Positions 35,958-43,424 of a DNA stretch of 64,000 nucleotides are shown here, in pieces. Both the position numbers and the translations under genes were made by a program. Numbering within the stretch: the stretch's first letter is position 1; each line of letters starts with the position of its first letter. Source of the stretch: Burkholderiaceae bacterium. Lineage in GTDB: Bacteria; Pseudomonadota; Gammaproteobacteria; Burkholderiales; Burkholderiaceae_C. The stretch covers positions 248,001-312,000 of the forward strand of contig JACKLN010000003.1 in NCBI GenBank assembly GCA_024235855.1. The letters are read 5' to 3'. A model generated the notes under the pieces. It saw only the letters and a program-made list of their open reading frames with translations, was not told the DNA's origin and did no database searches.

Positions 35958-36950
35958 ATGCACCAGCGCTTTTCATCATCCCGCCGCGCCCTGCTGGGCT
36001 GGACCGCCGCCGCGGGTGCCGCCGCGGCCTGGCCCCTGCGCGCCCGTGCACAGACCTTCCCGACCAAGGCGCTGACGATGATCGTGCCTTACACGGCCGG
36101 TGGCGCGTCGGACATCGCCGCGCGCATGCTCGATCAGGAGATCGGCCGCCAGCTCGGCCAGACCGTGATCATCGACAACGTGGCCGGCGCTGGCGGCGCG
36201 CTGGGCGTGATGAAGGCGGTGCGCGCGCCTGCCGACGGCCACACCCTGCTGTACGGCTCGCTGAGCGAGACGCTGCTGGTGCCCCTGGTCAATGCCAAGG
36301 TGGGGTACTCGGCCGACGCGCTGATGCCGGTGGCCTACACCGGCGGCACGCCGGCCGTCTTCGTCGCACGCCCGGACTTCCCGGCCGACGACCTCGACGC
36401 CTTCATCGCGCTGGCCCGCCGCAACCCCGGCCGGTTCAGCTACGGCTCGCCCGGCATCGGTACCTTCCAGCACGTCATCGGCGAGGCCTTCAAGGCGCGC
36501 GCCGGCGTGTTCATGGTGCACATCCCCTACCGCGGCGGCGCGCAGATCCTGGCCGACGTGATCGGTGGCCAGATCGACATCGGCATCACCTCGGCGGTGA
36601 ATGCCGCGGGCTTCGTGTCCAAGGGGCGGCTGAAGGCGATCGGCGTCACCTCGGCCGGCCGGCTGTCGGCGCTGAGCGGCGCGCAGCCCTTCGGCGAATC
36701 GGCGCCGCTCAAGGGGCTGGAACTGGCGACCTGGGCCGCGGTGTTCGCGCCCGCCGGCACGCCCGCGCCAGTGGTGCAGCAGCTCAACGGCGCCGTCAAC
36801 GCCGCGCTGATGCTGCCGACCAACGTGCAGATGCGCGCGAGGCTCGGAGCCGAGCTGCCCGCGGTGATGACGCCGGCGCAGACGCAGGCGTTCGTGGCGG
36901 CCGAACGGGCCAAGTACGAGCCGCTGGTCCGCGCGATCAAGTTCGAATGA
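35958..36950 (+). CDS. Periplasmic solute receptor of the Bug (tripartite tricarboxylate transporter) family
   Basis: 330 residues with a Tat-like signal peptide (SSRRALLGWTAAAGAAAAWP). Diagnostic motifs are FPTKALTMIVPYTAGGASDI, VIIDNVAGAGGALGV, YGSPGIGTFQHVIGE and HIPYRGGAQILADVIGGQID. Bug proteins bind carboxylated solutes, and many are orphans without TctAB genes nearby, as here. The stop overlaps the MlrC-like gene by ATGA, suggesting that both act on the same substrate. AAGGAG lies just upstream of the start. Confidence 0.9.
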   Translation: MHQRFSSSRRALLGWTAAAGAAAAWPLRARAQTFPTKALTMIVPYTAGGASDIAARMLDQEIGRQLGQTVIIDNVAGAGGALGVMKAVRAPADGHTLLYGSLSETLLVPLVNAKVGYSADALMPVAYTGGTPAVFVARPDFPADDLDAFIALARRNPGRFSYGSPGIGTFQHVIGEAFKARAGVFMVHIPYRGGAQILADVIGGQIDIGITSAVNAAGFVSKGRLKAIGVTSAGRLSALSGAQPFGESAPLKGLELATWAAVFAPAGTPAPVVQQLNGAVNAALMLPTNVQMRARLGAELPAVMTPAQTQAFVAAERAKYEPLVRAIKFE

Positions 36951-38569
36951 CGGCTGCTGGCGGCCCGCGCATCGGCGTGGCCGGCTTCTTCCTGGAGGCC
37001 AACCGGTTCGCGCCCGTCTCGCGCGGTGAGGACTTCGCCCGCGCCTTCGACCTCGCCGGCGACGCGCTGCAGGCGCAGCTGATGGCGCGCCCGCCGCGCA
37101 CGCTGCCGGACATCGCCGGCTTCGTCGACGGCATGACCGCGCAGGGGCCCTGGACGCCGGTGGCCCTGCGCGCCGCCGCGGCCTACCCCGGCGGCCCGGC
37201 CGACCAGGCGTGGTTCGACGCCTTCCTGCACGACCTGGAAGCCCGCCTGCGTGCGGCGCTGCCGCTGGATGCCGTGTTCCTGTCGTCGCACGGTGCTGCC
37301 CTGACCACCGGCGACGACGACCCCGACGGCCTGCTGTTCGCGCGCATCCGTGCCATCGTCGGCCCCGCGGTGCCGGTGATCGCGGTGCTGGACCTGCACA
37401 CCAACGTGTCACCGCGCATGACCGATGCGCTGTCGGGCTTCGTGGCCTACCGGACCAACCCGCACGTGGACCTGGCCGACCGCGGGCGCGAGGCTGCCAC
37501 GCTGATGCATGGCATGCTGCGGGAGGGCCCGGGCGAGGTCGCGATGGTGCGCCTGCCGTTCCTGCCCGCGTCCACCGACCAGCTCATCGCGCCGGGCACG
37601 CCGTACCACGCGCTGGTGGCCGCAGGCCAGCGCCATGTGGCCGGCATGGGCGCGCCGGCCGACGGCGACATCCTGAACGTCTCCCTCTGCGGCGGCTTCC
37701 CGCTGGCCGACTGCGCCAAGTGCGGCTTCTCGGTCGTCGTGACGGCGCGCCGCGGCCAGCGTCCGGCCGCGCAGGCGCTGGCCCGCCAGCTGGCGGCCGA
37801 GGTCTGGGCGCGGCGGCAGGACTTCCCGACGCGGCTGACGCCGCTGCCCGACGCCGTGGCGCTGGCGGTGCAGGCCGGCGACGGTGGCGCCCCGGCAGCC
37901 CGCCGCACGATCCTGGCCGACGTGGCCGACAACCCCGGCGGCGGCGGCGGCGGCAACGTCACGGCGCTGCTGCATGCGCTGCTGCATGCCGGCGCGCGCC
38001 GGGTGCTGCTGGGCGTGTTTTGCGATCCCGCGCTGGCACAGGAGGCGCACGCGCGGGGCCTGGGCGCGCACTTCACGGCCTGCTTCAACCGCGACGCCGC
38101 CGCCGACCCGGCCCGCCACGCGTTTGCCGAGAGGCTGACCCACGAGGCCCGTGTGCTGGCCCTGTCGGACGGCGACTTCGTCGGCCGCCGCGGCCTGCTC
38201 GCGGGCAGCGCCCAGCGCATGGGGCCGAGCGCCCTGCTCGACCTGGGCGGTGTCCGCGTGGCGGTGATCTCGCACCGCCAGCAGCTGCTGGACCCGGCGC
38301 AGCTGGAGGTGCTGGGCGTGGACCTGGCGCGCGACGAGGTGCGCACCCTCGTGGTCAAGAGCCGCGGGCACTTCCGCGCCGCGTTCGACGGCTTCGCGCC
38401 AGCCGACCGCATCGTGGAGGTCGACGGGCCCGGCCTCACGACGCCGAACCTCGGCCGCCTGCCGCTGCAGCGCATTCCGCGGCCGGTGTACCCGCTGGAC
38501 CCCGGGGCCGCGTGGCCCTCGGGGGACCCGGCGGCTCAGTGGCGCACGCCTTCGCCGCCGAAGCGCTGA
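36947..38569 (+). CDS. M81 family metallopeptidase, MlrC (microcystinase C)-like
   Basis: 540 residues. The N-terminal DUF1485 part holds GVAGFFLEANRFAPV, FLSSHGAALT and VIAVLDLHTNVSPRM with probable zinc ligands, then YRTNPHVDLADRG. The C-terminal MlrC part contains ILADVADNPGGGGGGNVTAL and VVKSRGHFRAAFDGF. MlrC was described in microcystin degradation, but most homologues sit next to transport genes for small amides or peptides, as here beside a Bug receptor. The last 34 bases overlap the convergent membrane-protein gene. Confidence 0.85.
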   Translation: MTAAGGPRIGVAGFFLEANRFAPVSRGEDFARAFDLAGDALQAQLMARPPRTLPDIAGFVDGMTAQGPWTPVALRAAAAYPGGPADQAWFDAFLHDLEARLRAALPLDAVFLSSHGAALTTGDDDPDGLLFARIRAIVGPAVPVIAVLDLHTNVSPRMTDALSGFVAYRTNPHVDLADRGREAATLMHGMLREGPGEVAMVRLPFLPASTDQLIAPGTPYHALVAAGQRHVAGMGAPADGDILNVSLCGGFPLADCAKCGFSVVVTARRGQRPAAQALARQLAAEVWARRQDFPTRLTPLPDAVALAVQAGDGGAPAARRTILADVADNPGGGGGGNVTALLHALLHAGARRVLLGVFCDPALAQEAHARGLGAHFTACFNRDAAADPARHAFAERLTHEARVLALSDGDFVGRRGLLAGSAQRMGPSALLDLGGVRVAVISHRQQLLDPAQLEVLGVDLARDEVRTLVVKSRGHFRAAFDGFAPADRIVEVDGPGLTTPNLGRLPLQRIPRPVYPLDPGAAWPSGDPAAQWRTPSPPKR

Positions 38570-38889
38570 TCCGGCTGCAGGAAGGCGCGGACCACCTCGC
38601 CGGCCTTGGGCTGGGTGCTGTTCGCCCACTGGTCGAAGGCGGCGCGGGCCTGCTCGCCATAGCGCCGGTAGACCCAGCGGCCGCCGAAGTACACCAGCGC
38701 CAGCACGGCGGCGGTGCGCAGGCCGCGGCCCCAGGCCACCAGGGTGGCGATGCCCATGCCCAGCGCCACCCACCAGACCCACCAGTGGCCGGGCGAGGTC
38801 ATGGCATTGATCACCCAGCAGATGCCGACGACGAAGAGGGCGCGGAAGGGCATCGTGACGGCGTCGGTGAGGTCCTTGATCGGGCGCAT
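38536..38889 (-). CDS. Small membrane protein of unknown function
   Basis: 117 residues. Two hydrophobic segments (MPFRALFVVGICWVINAM; WWVWWVALGMGIATLVAW), a third shorter one (AAVLALVYFGGRWVY), and a soluble tail. It resembles 2TM-domain inner-membrane proteins. Its 3' end overlaps the tail of the MlrC-like gene on the other strand, so the two convergent genes share 34 bases. The 129 bases upstream to the Crp/Fnr stop show no further feature. Confidence 0.65.
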   Translation of the reverse strand: MRPIKDLTDAVTMPFRALFVVGICWVINAMTSPGHWWVWWVALGMGIATLVAWGRGLRTAAVLALVYFGGRWVYRRYGEQARAAFDQWANSTQPKAGEVVRAFLQPDQRFGGEGVRH

Positions 38890-39018
38890 GGTGGGGCTCC
38901 TGTGCGGGGCGGGTTGTCGATGGCGTGACTGTGCCGCCGGTCGGTGCCGAGGGCGAGCCGTTTGCGACGAAATGCCGCCAGGCGGCGCGAATCGACGGCG
39001 GCCCCGCCCGCCCGCCCG

Positions 39019-39651
39019 TCAGCGCAGGCGCAGCACGGCGCCATCGCGCCGCAGGCGGCCGGCGCGTTGCAGCGCCGCCAGCGTGCGGTACAGCGCCTCG
39101 GGCGTCAGCCCCAGTTCGGCGGCCAGCGCGCGCAAGGTCGACCGCGGCGTGTAGACGCCATCGCGGCCATGACCCTCGGTCTGCAGCAGGTGCAGCACGC
39201 GGTCGGCGGCGCTGCGCAGGCACAGGCGCTCCACGCGGGCGCGGGTGCGGCGCAGCTGGGCCGCCAGCAGGGCCGACCACTGCAGGGCGAAGTCGGGGTC
39301 GTCGCGCAGGCGCGCCCGCAGCGCCTCGGCCGGCACGGCGGCCACGTCGGCCATGCCGACGGCCACGGCGGTGCAGTGGTAGTGCCCGCCGTGGAGCGAG
39401 GCTTCGGCGAAGCACTCGCCAGCCTGGGCCTGGTGGATGACGATGTCCTCGCCGGCCACGCCCACCCGGCGCAGCGCCACCTGGCCCTGGACCAGGCCGA
39501 ACACGTGGCGGGCCGGGTCGCCCGCACGGAAGAGCGCCGCACCGGGCGCCAGGCGCCGGCACTCGGCCAGGGCGTCCAGGGCCGCTGGCCAGGGCAGGGG
39601 CGTGGCCGCGCGACGCGGCGGGCCGGCAGGGTTCGGCATGATCCTGATCAT
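39019..39651 (-). CDS. Crp/Fnr family transcriptional regulator
   Basis: 210 residues (or 206 from ATG 39639). The cyclic-nucleotide-binding-like domain has LFRAGDPARHVFGLVQGQVA and AGECFAEASLHGG; the C-terminal winged HTH has TLRALAAELGLTPEALYRTL. No N-terminal cysteine cluster is present, so it is not a 4Fe-4S FNR and more resembles Dnr/NnrR or general Crp-like types. A TGAT-N4-ATCA palindrome overlaps its start region, suggesting autoregulation and control of the divergent cytochrome gene. Confidence 0.85.
   Translation of the reverse strand: MIRIMPNPAGPPRRAATPLPWPAALDALAECRRLAPGAALFRAGDPARHVFGLVQGQVALRRVGVAGEDIVIHQAQAGECFAEASLHGGHYHCTAVAVGMADVAAVPAEALRARLRDDPDFALQWSALLAAQLRRTRARVERLCLRSAADRVLHLLQTEGHGRDGVYTPRSTLRALAAELGLTPEALYRTLAALQRAGRLRRDGAVLRLR
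39638..39651. promoter_or_regulatory. FNR/Dnr-type palindrome between the Crp/Fnr and cytochrome genes
   Basis: ATGATCCTGATCAT is a near-perfect palindrome containing TGAT-N4-ATCA, the core of the FNR box TTGAT-N4-ATCAA. It covers the first codons or immediate upstream of the regulator and lies about 36 bases before the cytochrome start at 39687. Confidence 0.5.
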
Positions 39652-39686
39652 AGGCTCGCGCCCTCGGCGGCGGGCAGCATCACGCC

Positions 39687-40199
39687 ATGCCGAGCCACCC
39701 CTTGCCGTTCGTCGCGGCCATCCTCGTTGCTGCCGGCCTGATGGCCGGGTGTGCCACGCCCCATGACGCCGCGTCCATGCACGCCGACCCGGGAGGCGCC
39801 CATGCCGGCCACGGCGTGGCGATGCCGTCCGACACCCGCACCCCGGTGCACTTTCCGCCCATGCTGCGGGCTCACACCCTGGCCAACATGCGTGACCACC
39901 TCGTGGCTCTGGCCGAGATCCAGCAGGCGCTGGCCGATGGCCGCACCGACGACGCGGCCGACGTGGCGGAACGCCGGCTCGGCATGTCGTCGCTGCACGA
40001 CCACGGTGCCCACGAGGTGGCCGGGTTCATGCCGCCGGCCATGCAGGCTGCTGGCACCGCCATGCACCGCAGCGCCAGCCGGCTGGCGGTGGTGGCCCGC
40101 GATGCCGGTGCCACCGGGGACACCCGGCCTGCGCAGGCGGCGCTGGCGGCCCTGACGCAGACCTGCGTGGCCTGCCACGCCGGTTTCCGGCTGGAGTAG
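39687..40199 (+). CDS. Cytochrome c-like lipoprotein
   Basis: 170 residues. The signal peptide ends in a lipobox (LMAGC), so it is probably outer- or inner-membrane anchored. A His/Met-rich segment follows (HDAASMHADPGGAHAGHG). The single heme site CVACH lies close to the C-terminus (TQTCVACHAGFRLE), as in four-helix cytochromes c'. The role could be electron transfer, NO binding or metal handling. Divergent transcription from a Crp/Fnr-type regulator with an FNR-like box suggests oxygen- or nitrogen-oxide-responsive expression. Confidence 0.75.
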   Translation: MPSHPLPFVAAILVAAGLMAGCATPHDAASMHADPGGAHAGHGVAMPSDTRTPVHFPPMLRAHTLANMRDHLVALAEIQQALADGRTDDAADVAERRLGMSSLHDHGAHEVAGFMPPAMQAAGTAMHRSASRLAVVARDAGATGDTRPAQAALAALTQTCVACHAGFRLE

Positions 40200-40235
40200 C
40201 GCCGGGCCGCGCCGGTCGCGGTGTCTGGCGTGCGC

Positions 40236-40850
40236 TCAGGGCGCCGCGAGCACGGTGTCGATCAGCTGCCGGCGCGATGCGGCAAAGGCCACCGGGCTCC
40301 AGCCGTGTTCGACGACCAGGTGGCGCCACGCCGACGGCACGAGCAGCGACAGCACCAGGTCCGCGCGCCGCGCCGGGTCCGGCCCATCGCCCAGCACGCA
40401 GGCCTGCGCCATCCGGGTCAGGATCAGGTCCAGACCGAGCCGTGTCCCCTGGCTGAAGATGCGGTCCTGCCACGCGGCGGCGGCGGCCGGGTCGTGCAGC
40501 GACGCCGTCTCGAGCTGGATGGCCACCGGGTAGATGTCCGGCAGGTAGTCGCACCAGGCATCGACGAAAGCCATCAGGGTGTCGCGGTCGGCCCCCGGGC
40601 CGAGCGCCAGCGCGCGCATGCGGGCCACGGGCTCGCTGGTGGTGTCGCGGTGGCGCGCCATCGCCACCAGCAAGCCGGCCCGGTTGCCGAAGGCATAGAA
40701 GAGCGTCTGCCGGGACACGCCGGCCGCGGCCGCCAGTTCGGCCATGCCCAGGTCCAGTCTGCCCTGCACCGACATCAACGCCCAGGCGGCTTCCAGGATC
40801 TGCTGCCGGGTGTCGTCGCTGATTTTGGGGGTCGGTTTGGATGCGGACAT
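40236..40850 (-). CDS. TetR family transcriptional regulator
   Basis: 204 residues from ATG 40850 (MSASKPTPK); the frame is open to 40892, but those codons run through the operator. HTH: QQILEAAWALMSVQGRLDLG and AAAAGVSRQTLFYAFGNRAG. The C-terminal ligand-binding region is less conserved (DTLMAFVDAWCDYLPDIYPV ... LVLSLLVPSAWRHLVV). Two palindromes at 40851-40864 and 40893-40908 lie between it and the divergent membrane protein gene, implying repression of both. Confidence 0.88.
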   Translation of the reverse strand: MSASKPTPKISDDTRQQILEAAWALMSVQGRLDLGMAELAAAAGVSRQTLFYAFGNRAGLLVAMARHRDTTSEPVARMRALALGPGADRDTLMAFVDAWCDYLPDIYPVAIQLETASLHDPAAAAAWQDRIFSQGTRLGLDLILTRMAQACVLGDGPDPARRADLVLSLLVPSAWRHLVVEHGWSPVAFAASRRQLIDTVLAAP

Positions 40851-40864
40851 TTTACGTACGTAAA
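40851..40864. promoter_or_regulatory. TetR operator 1
   Basis: TTTACGTACGTAAA, a perfect 14-base palindrome directly adjacent to the regulator's start codon, AT-rich against its surroundings. The second site has the same TTTACG half. Confidence 0.65.
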
Positions 40865-40892
40865 CTTTCCTGCTAGCCTTCGCTTCGCGCAA

Positions 40893-40908
40893 GTTTACGC
40901 GCGTTAAC
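40893..40908. promoter_or_regulatory. TetR operator 2
   Basis: GTTTACGCGCGTTAAC, near-palindromic, shares TTTACG with the first site and lies 17 bases before the divergent gene's start at 40925. Confidence 0.6.
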
Positions 40909-40924
40909 TGAGAGGGCTTCCGAG

Positions 40925-41629
40925 ATGACGTTCGATCAAGCCATGGTGGTCCACATGGGGCTGGGCACGGTGGGGCTGGGCCTGTTCTGGGCCGGGCTCG
41001 GCGCGCGCAAGGGCGGGCCGCGACACCGCGTCAGCGGGCGCGCCTTCTTCGTCGTGCTGCTGGGGGTGGCGGTTTCCGTGGCGCCGCTGATCTTTCTGCG
41101 GCCGGTGCCGTTCGACCCGGGGCAGGTGGTGCAGTTCGTCTACCTGTCGCTCTGCCTGGGCACGGTCACCACCGTGGCCTGGACGGCCATCCGGTGGAAG
41201 GCCGACGTGGCCGCGTTCCGCGGCTGGCACTTCCGTGTGCTCGGGCCGCTGCTGCTGGGGCTGGGCGCCGTCGTGCTGGCGGCCGGCACGGCCAAGGGCG
41301 ACCCGGTGGCGGCCGTGCTGTCCTGGGTGGGCCTGGCCTACGGCGCCGCGATGATCCACTTCGCGTGGACGCGCGCGCTGCTGCAGCCGCGTTGGTGGCT
41401 CACCTGGCACCTGCACGCCGTGTGCGGCCTGTTCACCGCGGTGCACGGCACGCTGCTGTTCGTGGCCTGGCGGCGCTTCGTCGACGTGGACGCCACGCGC
41501 GCCGATGCCGCGGCCTTCCATGCCGGGGTGCTGCTGGTGGCGCTGGCGCTGCGCGCCTGGCTGGGCCGCCGGCATGGCGTGCCCTGGACCTTCACGCAGC
41601 CCGGCGCACGGGTGGTGCCTCAGGCCTGA
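40925..41629 (+). CDS. Multi-pass membrane protein of unknown function
   Basis: 234 residues with about seven hydrophobic helices (MGLGTVGLGLFWAGLGA; RAFFVVLLGVAVSVAPLIFL; VVQFVYLSLCLGTVTTVAW; VLGPLLLGLGAVVLAAG; and others) and conserved-looking His in WHLHAVCGLFTAVHGTLLF. It resembles DUF2306-like or heme/copper-associated integral proteins, but no family is certain. It is divergent from a TetR regulator whose operators lie in its promoter, so expression is probably induced by a small ligand. Confidence 0.7.
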   Translation: MTFDQAMVVHMGLGTVGLGLFWAGLGARKGGPRHRVSGRAFFVVLLGVAVSVAPLIFLRPVPFDPGQVVQFVYLSLCLGTVTTVAWTAIRWKADVAAFRGWHFRVLGPLLLGLGAVVLAAGTAKGDPVAAVLSWVGLAYGAAMIHFAWTRALLQPRWWLTWHLHAVCGLFTAVHGTLLFVAWRRFVDVDATRADAAAFHAGVLLVALALRAWLGRRHGVPWTFTQPGARVVPQA

Positions 41630-41684
41630 CCGGTGGCGGAGCGCATACCCGCGCGTGCCGGCCGGTCGCCGGGCCGCCCGCCGG

Positions 41685-42563
41685 TCACGCCGCCGCCTGG
41701 GCCCCCAGCCCCAGCAGCCGCACCGCGTTGTCCTTCAGGATGCCGGGCTTGACCTTGTCCTTGAAGCCGGCATCGTCGAAGTCCTTCATCCAGCGTTCCG
41801 GGGTGATCAGCGGGAAGTCGCTGCCGAAGAGCATGCGGTCCTTCAGCAGCGTGTTGGCGTACTGCACCAGCTGCGGCGGGAAGTACTTGGGGCTCCAGCC
41901 GCTGAGGTCGATGTAGACGTTGGGCTTGTGCAGCGCCAGGCTCAGCGCCTCGTCCTGCCACGGCCAGCTGGGGTGGGCGACGATGATGTTCATGTCGGGG
42001 AAGTCGATCGCCACGTCCTCCAGCAGCATCGGGTTGCTGTTCTGCAGCCGCAGCCCGCCGCCGCAGCGCATGCCGCTGCCGATGCCGCTGTGGCCGCTGT
42101 GGAAGATCGCCGGCAGCTTGTACTCGGCGATCACCTCGTAGAGCGGCCAGGCCATCTTGTCGTAGGGCAGGAAGCCCTGCACCGTGGGGTGGAACTTGAA
42201 GCCCCTGACACCGTGCTCGGTGATCAGCCGGCGCGCCTCGCGCGCGCCCATCTTGCCCTTGTGCGGGTCGATGCTGCCGAAGGCGATCATCATGTCGCTG
42301 TTCTGCGCCGCGGCCTCGGCGATCTCCTCGTTGGGGATGCGGCGGCGGCCAAGCTGGCTCTCGCTGTCCACCGTGAACATCACCAGGCCGACCTTGATCT
42401 TGCGGTAGTACTCGATCGTCTCGGCGATCGTCGGCCGGCGGTTGGAGCCGAAGTACTTGTCGGCCGCGCGGTCGTACTCCTCGCCGTAGTTGTCGAACGG
42501 GTTCCAGCACGACACCTCGGCGTGCGTGTGGATGTCGATGGCGATCAGATCGTTGATGTTCAT
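41685..42563 (-). CDS. Amidohydrolase family protein (ACMSD-like)
   Basis: 292 residues. Metal ligands: IDIHTHAEVS (HxH), FKFHPTVQGF, PAIFHSGHSG, VAHPSWPW and FGSDFPLITPERWM (final Asp). This is the amidohydrolase-2 fold of ACMSD and gamma-resorcylate decarboxylases, acting on aromatic or ring-cleaved carboxylates. It is divergent from a crotonase/feruloyl-CoA synthase operon, sharing a palindromic operator, so it very likely serves hydroxycinnamate breakdown. The exact reaction is not known. Confidence 0.85.
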   Translation of the reverse strand: MNINDLIAIDIHTHAEVSCWNPFDNYGEEYDRAADKYFGSNRRPTIAETIEYYRKIKVGLVMFTVDSESQLGRRRIPNEEIAEAAAQNSDMMIAFGSIDPHKGKMGAREARRLITEHGVRGFKFHPTVQGFLPYDKMAWPLYEVIAEYKLPAIFHSGHSGIGSGMRCGGGLRLQNSNPMLLEDVAIDFPDMNIIVAHPSWPWQDEALSLALHKPNVYIDLSGWSPKYFPPQLVQYANTLLKDRMLFGSDFPLITPERWMKDFDDAGFKDKVKPGILKDNAVRLLGLGAQAAA

Positions 42564-42601
42564 GCCCCAGCTCCTTCAGGCTTGCCTACGCAGGCGTGAT
42601 G

Positions 42602-42616
42602 CTTACATAATGTAAG
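42602..42616. promoter_or_regulatory. MarR-type operator in the hydroxycinnamate divergent promoter
   Basis: CTTACATAATGTAAG is a perfect 15-base palindrome apart from its central base, strikingly AT-rich, lying between the amidohydrolase and crotonase starts. A MarR regulator is encoded at the end of the same operon and is the natural ligand. Confidence 0.65.
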
Positions 42617-42641
42617 TACTTTGTCGATGGAGACCGACGCG

Positions 42642-43424
42642 ATGGCCGCAACCGAACCCCTGATCCAGAGCACCCGCCACGGCGAGGTGCTGCACCTGGC
42701 GCTCAACCGACCGGCCAAGCGCAACGCGGCCAATGATGCGCTCATCGCGGCGCTGGATGCGGCGTTCTCGGCCATTCCAGCCGAGGTGCGCGCCATCGTG
42801 CTCAGCGGAAACGGCGAGCATTTCTGCGCCGGGCTGGACCTGTCGGAGCTCAGCGAGCGCAACGTCTTCGAGGGCATCCTGCACTCGCGCGGCTGGCATG
42901 CGGCGCTGGACCGCATCCAGTACGCGCCGGTGCCGGTGGTGGCGGTGCTGCACGGCGCGGTGGTCGGCGGCGGGCTGGAGATCGCCGCGGCCTGCCACGT
43001 GCGCGTGGCGGAGAACAATGCCTTCTACGCCTTCCCCGAAGGCCAGCGCGGCATCTTCGTCGGCGGTGGCGGCTCGGTGCGCGTGCCGCGGCTGATCGGC
43101 GCCGCGCGCGTGGCCGACATGATGCTCACCGGGCGTGTCCTGGACGCCGACGAAGGCCAGGCCACCGGCCTGTCCACCTACCTCGTGCAGCCCGGCGAAG
43201 GCCTGGCCAAGGGCCTCGCGCTGGCACAGAAGATCGCGGCCAACGCACCGATGTCCAACTACGCGGTGATCCAGGCGCTGCCGCGCATCGCCGAGCTGGC
43301 GCCAGAGCAGGGCCTCTTCGTCGAGTCCCTGGTGGCCGCCATTGCCCAGGGCGAGCCGGCCGCCAAGGAACGCCTGCGCGCCTTCCTGGAGAAGCGCGCG
43401 GCCAAGGTGGAGAAGCCGCAATGA
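42642..43424 (+). CDS. Crotonase/enoyl-CoA hydratase family enzyme, probable hydroxycinnamoyl-CoA hydratase-lyase
   Basis: About 260 residues. ATG 42642 is preferred because GGAG lies nine bases before it; ATG 42627 and TTG 42621 are in frame but lack a site. Crotonase motifs: LNRPAKRNAANDALI, EHFCAGLDLSEL (oxyanion), GAVVGGGLEIAAACHVRVAE and YAFPEGQRGIFVGGGGSVRV with a candidate catalytic Glu. With feruloyl-CoA synthase immediately downstream (4-base overlap) it should hydrate and cleave feruloyl- or coumaroyl-CoA to the aldehyde and acetyl-CoA. A simple hydratase cannot be excluded. Confidence 0.82.
   Translation: MAATEPLIQSTRHGEVLHLALNRPAKRNAANDALIAALDAAFSAIPAEVRAIVLSGNGEHFCAGLDLSELSERNVFEGILHSRGWHAALDRIQYAPVPVVAVLHGAVVGGGLEIAAACHVRVAENNAFYAFPEGQRGIFVGGGGSVRVPRLIGAARVADMMLTGRVLDADEGQATGLSTYLVQPGEGLAKGLALAQKIAANAPMSNYAVIQALPRIAELAPEQGLFVESLVAAIAQGEPAAKERLRAFLEKRAAKVEKPQ

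Noticed and set aside
35156..36946. Open frame on the plus strand running into the MlrC-like gene from far upstream.
   Set aside because: Only the part from ATG 36947 has family motifs; the earlier part crosses the GlxA and Bug genes in non-coding frames.
40851..40892. Longer start for the TetR regulator at 40892.
   Set aside because: The added codons read through the TTTACGTACGTAAA operator and do not match TetR proteins; ATG 40850 is natural.
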